Shown here: piece after piece, positions 1-5,907 of the stretch
Position numbering within the stretch: position 1 is the stretch's first letter
How the letters are laid out: each line of letters opens with the position of its first letter
NCBI GenBank assembly: GCA_002407845.1
Contig: DHPK01000012.1
Location: 38,642-46,771 of the forward strand
Direction of reading: 5' to 3'
DNA length: 8,130 bases
Source of the DNA: Leptolinea sp. UBA5366
GTDB taxonomy: Bacteria; Chloroflexota; Anaerolineae; Anaerolineales; Anaerolineaceae
Notes under the pieces: generated by a model
Told to the model about the DNA's origin: nothing
The model's input: only the letters and a program-made list of their open reading frames with translations
Databases searched by the model: none
Position numbers and translations under genes: made by a program

Positions 1-45
1 TAAGCGTTAGGAGTGCTTTGCTCTGTCCTGTTGAGCTACCGGGGC
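1..45 (-). tRNA. tRNA-Arg (anticodon CCT), 5' part only
   Basis: Read on the minus strand, this gives an acceptor 5' strand GCCCCGG, TA at positions 8-9, and a D arm GCTC/GAGC with a GG-containing loop. The anticodon arm is AAGCA/CGCTT around loop CTCCTAA, so the anticodon is CCT, decoding the arginine codon AGG. The variable loop, T arm and acceptor 3' strand lie off the left edge. The base pair closing the anticodon loop (31-39) is an A-C mismatch, which is a little unusual. The D arm and the T-CCT-A anticodon context make the tRNA call firm; the isotype is read from the anticodon alone. Confidence 0.88.
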
Positions 46-57
46 ATTCAAGTTGCG

Positions 58-63
58 ATTATA
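58..63 (-). promoter_or_regulatory. -10 box of the tRNA-Arg gene
   Basis: A perfect TATAAT on the minus strand lies 12 nt before the first base of the tRNA, leaving a leader of about 5 nt, as expected for a tRNA promoter. The -35 element is weak; the best match is TTCAGA about 19 nt further upstream, overlapping the hairpin at 86-104. Confidence 0.6.
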
Positions 64-85
64 TCATTAACCCGATGATCCTTCT

Positions 86-104
86 GAATGAGCCTGCCTC
101 ATTC
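86..104. repeat. 7-bp perfect inverted repeat between the tRNA and the glycosyltransferase gene
   Basis: GAATGAG (86-92) and CTCATTC (98-104) are exact reverse complements around the 5-nt loop CCTGC. The repeat lies between two divergently transcribed genes, next to the weak -35 region of the tRNA gene. No T-run follows on either strand, so it does not look like an intrinsic terminator. It could be an operator or a cruciform-forming spacer; its role is unknown. Confidence 0.55.
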
Positions 105-116
105 CCGAATAGCGGG

Positions 117-122
117 TAAAAT
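117..122 (+). promoter_or_regulatory. Possible -10 box for the glycosyltransferase gene, implying an almost leaderless mRNA
   Basis: TAAAAT (5 of 6 matches to TATAAT) ends 9 nt before the ATG at 132. Transcription would then start around 128-130, leaving a 2-4 nt leader. This fits the absence of any Shine-Dalgarno sequence before that ATG. No good -35 element is visible, so this is a weak call. Confidence 0.28.
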
Positions 123-131
123 TCTTTTGAG

Positions 132-1292
132 ATGAAACAGAAAACGATTCTCTTTTTTGGATCCCAAATCACCATCGGCGGAGCTCAGCGCGTGCTGCTC
201 GACCAGGCTACCTGGTTCCAGCGGCAGGGATATGACGTTCATGCCGCTTTTTACTATGATAAGGACGGATTGCTCGATACCTGGCGCCGTCAGTCATCCT
301 TTCCGATTCATGTCGTCGGCAGCTACCAGAAGGGGCAGCCGCTCAAAAACGGGCTCGGGCTGATCAACGGGTTCATCGCGCTGTATAAGCTGATCCGCAA
401 GCTCTCTCCGCAGATCATCGAATGCTTCACGCATGATGCCAACCTCCTCGGCATTCCGGCAGCCTGGCTGTGCGGCGTGCCGGTGCGGGTCGGATCGCAT
501 CACTGCACTTACCAGGGATTGACGCCTGCCAAGATCAAAATACACACGCTGATGACAAACAGCCGCCTCTGTTCAGCAATTGCAGCTGTTTCAAAAATGT
601 CACGCCAGCAGGCACTCGACGAGAAAATTCGCCCGGAAAAAATCGAAATCATCCCCAACGGCATCGCACCGCTGCAAACCAGCGTAGCGATCCGCGCGGA
701 AAAACGCGCTGAACTGGGGTTGAAACCGGACGATATCTTTATTTTGAATGTCGCCCGCATGGTTCCGGAAAAATCCCAGCGGCTGCTGATTGAAGCGGCG
801 GGAATCTTGCTGGAGGCAAATCCGAATCTGCGGTTCATGATTGCCGGCGACGGACCGCTGCGGGCTCAGCTCACAGCTCAGGTTGAAGCGTTGGGGCTTC
901 AGAACAGGTTCTGGCTGCCCGGGAAACGCACCGATGTGCCGGCATTGATGAATGCGGCAGATATTTTTTCGCTGTATTCCGAAATCGAAGGGATGCCGCT
1001 TTCGCTGATGGAAGCCATGTCAGCGCGGCTGGCAGTGGCAGCAAGCGCCATTCAGGCGAACCGCGATCTGGTCGAAGACGGAGTTTCCGGCTTGCTGATT
1101 CCTTTCGGGGACGCCAAGCTGCTAGCAGCCGCAATCCAGCGTCTGGTTGACAATCCGCTGCTCAGGGAAGAATTAGGGCAGCACGCCGAACAGGTCATCA
1201 CTCAACAGTTCACGATCGAAAAATCATGCCGGGCATATGAAGCTTTGTTCGACCGGCTGCTGAAAAATCGCTCCGAATCAAATTGGCAATAA
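132..1292 (+). CDS. Glycosyltransferase family 4 (GT-B fold)
   Basis: This 386-aa protein is a retaining GT4-type glycosyltransferase, which moves a sugar from a nucleotide-sugar donor to an acceptor at the cytoplasmic face, typically in surface polysaccharide assembly. The N-terminal Rossmann half carries the glycine-rich acceptor-side loop IGGAQRV (15-21). The C-terminal half has PNGI (175-178), the donor-domain start VARMVPEKS (207-215), AGDGP (238-242) and the EX7E signature E286-E294 within EGMPLSLMEAMS, the hallmark of the donor-binding site. Length is normal for the family, and no signal peptide or membrane segment is seen. The ATG at 132 has no Shine-Dalgarno sequence, but it precedes the conserved N-terminal strand correctly. 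It is a single-gene unit beside a divergent tRNA. Donor and acceptor cannot be read from sequence. Confidence 0.92.
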   Translation: MKQKTILFFGSQITIGGAQRVLLDQATWFQRQGYDVHAAFYYDKDGLLDTWRRQSSFPIHVVGSYQKGQPLKNGLGLINGFIALYKLIRKLSPQIIECFTHDANLLGIPAAWLCGVPVRVGSHHCTYQGLTPAKIKIHTLMTNSRLCSAIAAVSKMSRQQALDEKIRPEKIEIIPNGIAPLQTSVAIRAEKRAELGLKPDDIFILNVARMVPEKSQRLLIEAAGILLEANPNLRFMIAGDGPLRAQLTAQVEALGLQNRFWLPGKRTDVPALMNAADIFSLYSEIEGMPLSLMEAMSARLAVAASAIQANRDLVEDGVSGLLIPFGDAKLLAAAIQRLVDNPLLREELGQHAEQVITQQFTIEKSCRAYEALFDRLLKNRSESNWQ

Positions 1293-1432
1293 CTCTCTGC
1301 TGTCAGAGCAGGCTATTTCAGAAATTGGTCGTGATCCAGTTCGTTCCACCTTACATATTAATTCTGCTTTTCAATTAACTTGATCCTATACAGACAATCC
1401 TGCATACCTCAATAAACAGATATCCCCGCCAC

Positions 1433-1449
1433 AAGCGAAGCTTTTTTTT
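1433..1449 (+). terminator. Weak candidate intrinsic terminator in the 1293-1555 spacer
   Basis: A short stem AAGC/GCTT with a GAA loop runs directly into eight T residues (1442-1449), about 140 nt after the glycosyltransferase stop. The 4-bp stem is minimal. The only other structure in this 263-nt non-coding spacer near the stop is a 5-bp CTCTG/CAGAG hairpin (1295-1308) without a T-run. I see no convincing terminator for the minus-strand gene that ends at 1556, and no small gene in the spacer. Confidence 0.3.
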
Positions 1450-1555
1450 CGTAAACGAAGAATCTCATTATTAGCGGTTTAATGAATCCGCCGAAAACCA
1501 GTTATTCAGATCACAGAGTTTTTTATTGAGATATTTTGAAAAGGATTTTCGGTTG

Positions 1556-2893
1556 TTACGGCTGAATCGTGGAGGGCACCGGCGTTTTCAGCGCTACAGC
1601 GGAAGCCCAACCTTCCAATCCCTCATTGGTACGTACTTTCACCCATAAAATGCCGTCGTTTTCTACCTGTTCGCCAAGAATTTCAACCATCGATCCATTG
1701 AACTGGCTGCGCAGGTAATCTGAAGAAATATAGGGGCTGGTACGAATCAGCAATCCAACGTCATTTGACACTGAGACGATGCCATAAACAATGGTCGGTG
1801 CCGGAGTAAAGGTCTGGGTCGGCGTTCTGCTGGGACGGATGGTTCGGGTCGGGGTCATATATTTGGTTGGAGTCAAAGACGGGGTGACCGTCACCGTGTC
1901 AGTCGGCTTGGGAATGGTCGGTGTTGCGGTCTGGGTCACAGTCGGGCTGGCAGTCACGGTCGCGGTTGAGGTCTGCGTCGGCGTTGCTTCATCCGTCGCG
2001 GTAGGCGTGTTCGTGGCTGTCGCCGTCTGGGTGATGGTCGCCGTTGCAGTCGCACTGGGTTCCGGTGTTGGCGTGCTGGTAGGCGGGTTCAGCAGCGTAT
2101 TCAGCCGCTGGGTCACGGGCGAAAGCCGCTGGCTGAGATCCAAATTGATCGCCTGGGTATAGTCAAGAAGATACAGCAAACCGCCGACCAGAATGAATCC
2201 AGCCAGCAGAAATGTTCCAAATTTTGGCACAAAAACGCGGGTAAACAGGAAGGCAAGCAAGGTCGCCGCTAAAGCAAGCAGTCCATAGATCAGAGCAGTC
2301 CAGATGCAGTTCAGAACCGGATCCAGGTATTGCAGCCCGATGCAGAATCCTGCCAAACCGAGGGGCAGCAGGACGCCGGACATGACGCCTGCGCTGAGTG
2401 CCTGCGGGCGTTCGGCTCCTTTAACGATCGCCACGCCGGCAAAAAATGCGCTGCACAGGATGGTGACAATCATCAGCGGACGCGTTTGATTGAAATACCC
2501 GATCATTTCTCCGGTTAACAAGCTGGAATATCGGGAAAAACCGCCAACGCCCAGCGCGCTCAGGAAGAACAAGCCTGCCGCCAGCAGGTAATGCATCAGA
2601 CTTTTGCCAAGGAAGCCAAAAGAGCCGGTCGCGGCAGCCAGCGAAATGCCGAAAAATGGACCGATAAAAGGCAGAACTGCCAGCGTCAGAATCAGCAGTG
2701 CGAGCGAATTAAACCGAAAGGCGAATCCGCACAGGATTCCGGCAACGATTGAGAGGATGTAATAACCGATTGAAGGGGTCAGCTTATGTGCAAGGTCGTT
2801 CAGATAAACTTTTCGAGTGTTGTCCGGATTGCTGTAAATTCCTCGTCGAAGATAGCGGGCTCTTGCCTTGTTCTCAGTTTCATTTGTATTCAC
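1556..2893 (-). CDS. Polytopic membrane protein with Thr/Pro stalk and C-terminal SH3b domain
   Basis: This is a 445-aa protein of unknown function with three parts. Residues 1-40 form a basic, presumably cytoplasmic tail. Residues about 41-244 hold roughly seven hydrophobic segments (near 41-60, 63-85, 98-118, 139-160, 166-188, 194-220 and 226-244). Residues about 270-366 are a low-complexity TPT/TAT stalk, and residues about 370-436 form a bacterial SH3 domain (VGLLIRTSP, a late WVKV, and the closing GWAS). With the tail inside, seven segments would place stalk and SH3 domain outside the cell, where SH3b domains usually bind peptidoglycan or wall polymer. The start is GTG at 2893, supported by AGAGG at 2900-2904 and an in-frame TAA upstream with no better start between. 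It is divergent from the lipoprotein gene. The domain layout is clear; the role is not. Confidence 0.85.
   Translation of the reverse strand: MNTNETENKARARYLRRGIYSNPDNTRKVYLNDLAHKLTPSIGYYILSIVAGILCGFAFRFNSLALLILTLAVLPFIGPFFGISLAAATGSFGFLGKSLMHYLLAAGLFFLSALGVGGFSRYSSLLTGEMIGYFNQTRPLMIVTILCSAFFAGVAIVKGAERPQALSAGVMSGVLLPLGLAGFCIGLQYLDPVLNCIWTALIYGLLALAATLLAFLFTRVFVPKFGTFLLAGFILVGGLLYLLDYTQAINLDLSQRLSPVTQRLNTLLNPPTSTPTPEPSATATATITQTATATNTPTATDEATPTQTSTATVTASPTVTQTATPTIPKPTDTVTVTPSLTPTKYMTPTRTIRPSRTPTQTFTPAPTIVYGIVSVSNDVGLLIRTSPYISSDYLRSQFNGSMVEILGEQVENDGILWVKVRTNEGLEGWASAVALKTPVPSTIQP
1796..2086 (-). repeat. Degenerate Thr/Pro codon repeat encoding the extracellular stalk
   Basis: About 97 codons alternate Thr with Pro, Ala, Val or Ser, as in TPT, TAT and TVT. 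At DNA level this is a degenerate 6-nt periodicity, with GTCGGN/GTCACN-type units on the plus strand. Such stalks are likely flexible, wall-spanning and possibly O-glycosylated (inference). Repeats of this kind can vary in length between strains and are prone to assembly errors. Confidence 0.8.
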
Positions 2894-2899
2894 GCAAGA

Positions 2900-2904
2900 C
2901 CTCT
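2900..2904 (-). promoter_or_regulatory. Ribosome binding site fixing the GTG start at 2893
   Basis: AGAGG on the minus strand sits 6 nt before the GTG codon. It decides the start, because no ATG is in frame between here and the upstream TAA. Confidence 0.6.
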
Positions 2905-2910
2905 GGCATA

Positions 2911-2920
2911 GTTCATGAAC
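2911..2920. repeat. Perfect 10-bp palindrome GTTCATGAAC
   Basis: This self-complementary site lies in the presumed 5' leader of the membrane-protein gene, between its -10 box and its ribosome binding site. It could be a small operator for a dimeric regulator, but a 10-bp palindrome can also occur by chance. Confidence 0.35.
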
Positions 2921-2945
2921 GATCCTCTTGTTTCTACGATGATGT

Positions 2946-2955
2946 TATTATAATA
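2946..2955. promoter_or_regulatory. Self-complementary -10 element of a divergent promoter pair
   Basis: TATTATAATA is a perfect palindrome that contains TATAAT on the plus strand (2949-2954) and on the minus strand (2952-2947). It sits in the 139-bp gap between the divergent genes at 2893 and 3033. Predicted start sites are near 2961 on the plus strand and 2940 on the minus strand. Neither direction has a good -35 element. Confidence 0.5.
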
Positions 2956-2960
2956 CACAA

Positions 2961-2997
2961 CATTCAGCCGATTTCGCCGTTTTTAAAAGCCTGAATG
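2961..2997 (+). promoter_or_regulatory. 5'-leader stem-loop of the lipoprotein gene
   Basis: CATTCAG (2961-2967) and CTGAATG (2991-2997) are exact reverse complements around a 23-nt loop. The left arm begins where transcription from the plus-strand -10 should start. The mRNA would then begin with a stem, an arrangement known to protect some transcripts from 5'-end decay. No T-run follows, so it is not a terminator. Confidence 0.4.
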
Positions 2998-3032
2998 ATA
3001 ACCGGACAGAGAAAGAGTCAGACTGAATTTTA

Positions 3033-4124
3033 ATGAACAAAACCCGTAAACGATGCTGGAAAATGAACCGAAAATGGTGCTGGTTGCTGGCAGCAATCAG
3101 CATTCTGATTCTTTCAGGATGCAACATGCCGGGAGCAAACAGCGGTCAAACCGCCCAGATCACTGAAGCCGCACAGCAGCAGACGGAAATTGTTCAGATT
3201 CCGACTGAGATTCTTCCGACGGAAACGCCGCTGCCCGCGCCTGAAAAGATCGTGCTGGCGGCAATGCCTGACGCGAATCCGGGTGTCATCGAGCTGCTGC
3301 GCACCTCATTACACGAGCTTCCAAGTGCCGTTTTCACGATCGAAGAAGTGCCTGAATTAACGCCTGATCAAATTGAGGCAGATGTGAATCTGGTTGTTTT
3401 CCCTGCCGTTCCAGCGAATCTGGCAGCGTTTTCGCAAGCCCATGCGGATAAAGATTTTGCAGTTATCAGTTTGGAACAGCAGCAATTTCCGAACGTTTGG
3501 ACGATACCTTATGATGCCGCCTTTGAACCGTTTTTAGCCGGCTTTTTCGTTGGCGTAACCTCAAATGACTGGCGCGGCGCCGGCTTGCTGCCGGACGACG
3601 GGTTGATGGCAGGCATGCAATTGGCTGAGTTTTTCAGTAACGGCATGAAGTTCTTCTGCGGACGCTGTCAATCCTATGGTCCGCCCTACGTTGAATTTCC
3701 TGTCAACGTGTCGCTGCCCGGCACTTCCGCGCCGGACGCCTGGCTGAGCGGCATCGATCAGATTCAGTCAAGTTTCCCGAACACTTATTACATTTCCGAC
3801 AGCGCGCTCAGCCTGCCGGTGCTCGAGAAAATGAACGATCTTTCCGCTGCAGTCGTCACCGCCAGCCAGCCGCCTGAAAGCTGGAACGGCAACTGGCTGG
3901 GAGCAATTAAAATCGATCTCGGCAGCGCACTTTCAGATGTTATTTCCCGGATGGCAGAAGAAGACGGGGCGGTAGTTATTCCAAAACTGGATATCCAAAC
4001 CGGCATCCAGCAATCGCTGTTTAACGCCGGTAAAAAAGCTTATATCGAATCACTTTACAAGGATTTGCTGATCGGGCTGGTCAGTGCCTACACACCGGTT
4101 CCGCCGGCAAGTTTCGAAAAATAA
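3033..4124 (+). CDS. Lipoprotein with a BMP/type-1 periplasmic-binding-protein-like domain
   Basis: This is a 363-aa lipoprotein. A basic N-terminus and hydrophobic stretch lead to the lipobox LSGC with Cys30 as the lipidation site. A Thr/Pro/Gln-rich linker (about 40-70) follows, then an alpha/beta domain. The domain begins KIVLAAMP (72-78), and the stretch IPYDAAFEPFLAGFFVG (158-174) resembles the Y-A-x-F-LAG-x-x-AG segment of the BMP (Med/PnrA) family of nucleoside-type binding proteins. Many expected binding residues are not recognisable, and a CGRC pair (Cys209, Cys212) is unusual. The ligand is unknown and no permease genes are adjacent, so a sensor or orphan binding protein is as likely as a transporter subunit. 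The start is uncertain: ATG 3033 and ATG 3063 both give usable signal peptides and neither has a strong ribosome binding site; 3063 gives a more typical 20-residue signal. Confidence 0.6.
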   Translation: MNKTRKRCWKMNRKWCWLLAAISILILSGCNMPGANSGQTAQITEAAQQQTEIVQIPTEILPTETPLPAPEKIVLAAMPDANPGVIELLRTSLHELPSAVFTIEEVPELTPDQIEADVNLVVFPAVPANLAAFSQAHADKDFAVISLEQQQFPNVWTIPYDAAFEPFLAGFFVGVTSNDWRGAGLLPDDGLMAGMQLAEFFSNGMKFFCGRCQSYGPPYVEFPVNVSLPGTSAPDAWLSGIDQIQSSFPNTYYISDSALSLPVLEKMNDLSAAVVTASQPPESWNGNWLGAIKIDLGSALSDVISRMAEEDGAVVIPKLDIQTGIQQSLFNAGKKAYIESLYKDLLIGLVSAYTPVPPASFEK

Positions 4125-4133
4125 TCTTATTTT
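4118..4133. terminator. Palindrome spanning both convergent stop codons; possible weak bidirectional terminator
   Basis: AAAATAA and TTATTTT are exact reverse complements separated by TC. The plus-strand TAA (4122-4124) and the minus-strand TAA (4129-4127) are the inner ends of the two arms. The stem is all A/T and so weak as a hairpin, though each strand does end in TTTT. No other terminator lies in the 2-bp gap. Confidence 0.3.
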
Positions 4134-4747
4134 CTGTCTGAACCCATGAATTCTTCAGCGGTCGCCTGATTTTCACCGCTGATTCCTTCCCGCTTGAGCA
4201 CTTTTTTTACTGTCAGAAACAGAATTCGGATGTCAAGCCAGAAGGACCAATGATCGACATACCAGACATCCAGCGCAAATTTTTCTTCCCAGTTGATGGC
4301 ATTGCGCCCATTGATCTGCGCCCAGCCGGTGATGCCCGGCGGCAGCAGATGGCGGCGGTTTTGTTCAGCCGTGTAGCGCGTCAAATACTGGGTCAGCAAC
4401 GGCCGCGGACCGACCAGGCTCATTTCTCCGCGCAGAATATTGAACAGTTCCGGCAATTCATCGAGGCTGGATGCTCTGAGCCAGCGTCCGAAAGCCGTCA
4501 GACGCTGATGATCGGGCTGGAGGTTCCCCTCCCGGTCGCGCAAATCGCTCATCGAGCGGAATTTGTACAGCGTAAAGATCTTTCCGCCCAGCCCGGGGCG
4601 CTGCTGCCGGAACAGAACAGGGCTGCCGATTTTGATGCGCACCAAAAGCGCGATCACCAGCATCAGCGGCAAAGCAACGATCAATCCGATCAGCGTCAGG
4701 CTCAGGTCAAAAAGACGTTTGGAAACTGGATAATACGCTTTTTTCAT
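4127..4747 (-). CDS. Bacterial sugar transferase: PglC-like polyprenyl-phosphate phosphoglycosyl transferase
   Basis: This 206-aa protein is a monotopic phosphoglycosyl transferase that transfers a sugar-1-phosphate from a nucleotide sugar to undecaprenyl phosphate, the first membrane step of glycan assembly. One hydrophobic N-terminal segment (about 12-37) carries Pro27, as in the re-entrant helix of the family. The core follows: KFRSM (62-66), the catalytic Asp-Glu pair D96-E97 in SSLDELPELFN, VGPRP (112-116) and PGITGWAQINGRN (137-149). The length matches the minimal PglC type rather than the longer WcaJ/WbaP type with extra N-terminal helices. ATG 4747 is the only start before an upstream in-frame TGA; it lacks a clear Shine-Dalgarno sequence. 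The gene is convergent with the lipoprotein gene and divergent from trpS. No other glycan genes adjoin it, so the sugar is unknown. Confidence 0.93.
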   Translation of the reverse strand: MKKAYYPVSKRLFDLSLTLIGLIVALPLMLVIALLVRIKIGSPVLFRQQRPGLGGKIFTLYKFRSMSDLRDREGNLQPDHQRLTAFGRWLRASSLDELPELFNILRGEMSLVGPRPLLTQYLTRYTAEQNRRHLLPPGITGWAQINGRNAINWEEKFALDVWYVDHWSFWLDIRILFLTVKKVLKREGISGENQATAEEFMGSDRK

Positions 4748-4750
4748 ATT

Positions 4751-4778
4751 ACAATAAGGGTCGAAACCAGAGGGTCAA
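4751..4778 (-). promoter_or_regulatory. Alternative promoter match close to the sugar transferase start
   Basis: TTGACC (4778-4773), a 16-nt spacer and TATTGT (4756-4751) match the -35/-10 pattern on the minus strand. The -10 ends only 3 nt before the ATG, so transcription would begin at or just after the start codon. That makes it a doubtful promoter for this start. Confidence 0.2.
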
Positions 4779-4799
4779 AGAATTTTGATTCCGTCCTTT

Positions 4800-4827
4800 A
4801 TCTTACTACAGGAAGCAGGAATAACAA
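4800..4827 (-). promoter_or_regulatory. Possible promoter of the sugar transferase gene, overlapping the trpS ribosome binding site
   Basis: On the minus strand, TTGTTA (4827-4822), a 16-nt spacer and TAAGAT (4805-4800) match the consensus at 4 of 6 positions each. Transcription would start near 4793, giving a leader of about 45 nt. The -35 abuts the trpS start codon at 4828. No convincing plus-strand promoter for trpS is visible in this 80-bp gap. Confidence 0.3.
4817..4820 (+). promoter_or_regulatory. Ribosome binding site of trpS
   Basis: AGGA with a 7-nt spacer to ATG 4828 supports that start. Confidence 0.6.
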
Positions 4828-5826
4828 ATGAGTAAACAGGTTCGGGTTTTTTCAGCGGCACGGCCGACCGGTCGCCAGCATTTAGGCAATCTCTTAGGAG
4901 CAATCCAAAATTATGTTGAATTGCAAAAATCATACGAATGCGTTTATTCAATCGTCGATATTCACGCGCTGACAACCGTCGAAACAACGCGCGATTTAAC
5001 CCTAAACTGCCTTGAAATGGCGCTGGATTGGCTGGCAGCAGGTGTTGACCCGCAAAAATCGATCATGTTCGTCCAGTCGCACGTGCCGCAGGTGATGGAG
5101 CTTCACACAATGCTCTCGATGGTCGTGCCGATGGGGAAACTGACCGATTTACCGACCTTTAAAGAAAAAGTGCGCATGCATCCGCAGAACGTGAATTATG
5201 GATTGCTGGGGTATCCGGTGCTGATGAGCGCAGACATTCTGCTTTACAAAGCTGAGCTGGTGCCGGTCGGAATCGATCAAGCTCCGCACATCGAGTTCAC
5301 CCGCGAAGTGGTGCGCACATTCAATTATCGGTACAACACTCAGGTTCTGATTGAACCGCAGATGAAGGCGACCAAGTTCACCAAGATAATGGGGCTGGAC
5401 GGCGTCAATAAAATGAGCAAAAGCCTCGACAATGAGATTGACATCGCATCGGACGACGCGACAACGGCTAAACGGGTGATGACGATGGTGACTGACCCGC
5501 AGCGCATGCGCCGCACTGACCCGGGCGATCCGGACATTTGCAATGTCTTTAGCTTTCACAAAATGTTTTCCAGTCCGGAAGAAGTCGAAATGATCGACCG
5601 GGAATGCCGTGTTGCGGGCATCGGTTGTGTTGACTGCAAAAAGATGCTGGCAAAAAACATCAATGCGAATTTGGCTGAGCTGCGGGAACGCAGGATCGGA
5701 TTTGCACAAAATCCGGCGAAGGTCTGGGACGTTTTATATGACGGCGCAGACCGCGCCCGCAAGATCGCGGACGAAACCATGCATGAGGTTCGGGAAGCGA
5801 TCGGACTTCCTGCATATCGCAGATAG
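4828..5826 (+). CDS. trpS: Tryptophanyl-tRNA synthetase with a probable [4Fe-4S] cluster motif
   Basis: This 332-aa class I aminoacyl-tRNA synthetase charges tRNA-Trp with tryptophan in the cytoplasm. The first ATP-binding signature is HLGN (18-21) after PTGRQ, and the second is KMSKS (195-199). Between them lie GYPVLMSADILLYKAELVPVGIDQ-type residues (128-151) that form the Trp and AMP site. The C-terminal part holds Cys238, Cys260, Cys267 and Cys270, spaced C-x21-C-x6-C-x2-C. This is nearly the C-x22-C-x6-C-x2-C set that binds a [4Fe-4S] cluster near the anticodon site in Thermotoga maritima TrpRS. Length is standard for the bacterial enzyme. The 80-bp upstream gap is too short for a T-box leader. 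A strong terminator follows, so it is probably monocistronic. Confidence 0.97.
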   Translation: MSKQVRVFSAARPTGRQHLGNLLGAIQNYVELQKSYECVYSIVDIHALTTVETTRDLTLNCLEMALDWLAAGVDPQKSIMFVQSHVPQVMELHTMLSMVVPMGKLTDLPTFKEKVRMHPQNVNYGLLGYPVLMSADILLYKAELVPVGIDQAPHIEFTREVVRTFNYRYNTQVLIEPQMKATKFTKIMGLDGVNKMSKSLDNEIDIASDDATTAKRVMTMVTDPQRMRRTDPGDPDICNVFSFHKMFSSPEEVEMIDRECRVAGIGCVDCKKMLAKNINANLAELRERRIGFAQNPAKVWDVLYDGADRARKIADETMHEVREAIGLPAYRR

Positions 5827-5854
5827 GCACAGCCTGCCGCACGATTGATATAAG

Positions 5855-5886
5855 CGAGGCTTTCTGATGAGAAGCCTCGTTTTTTT
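5855..5886 (+). terminator. Strong intrinsic terminator after trpS
   Basis: CGAGGCTT pairs with AAGCCTCG (5855-5879), extended by two more pairs past a single bulged T to close on a GATG loop. Seven T residues follow directly (5880-5886). It begins 28 nt after the trpS stop and has the canonical layout for rho-independent termination in the plus direction. Confidence 0.93.
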
Positions 5887-5907
5887 CTATCAAATTTCTG
5901 CTGAGAG

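Noticed and set aside
1475..1492. GCGG/CCGC inverted repeat as terminator of the minus-strand membrane-protein gene
   Set aside because: The stem is 4 bp with a 10-nt loop and no T-run on the minus strand, so it does not meet even a loose terminator pattern.
1791..2162. A 123-codon plus-strand open frame rich in Val and Gly
   Set aside because: It is the antisense image of the Thr/Pro repeat; the repeat lacks stop codons on the opposite strand, and the frame has no ribosome binding site or recognisable domain.
4748..4827. T-box leader for trpS
   Set aside because: The gap is only 80 bp and contains no T-box sequence (TGGNACCGCG-like) or terminator hairpin.
5149..5709. A 186-codon minus-strand open frame inside trpS
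   Set aside because: It is antisense to a clearly conserved gene, with His-rich composition typical of shadow frames and no family match.
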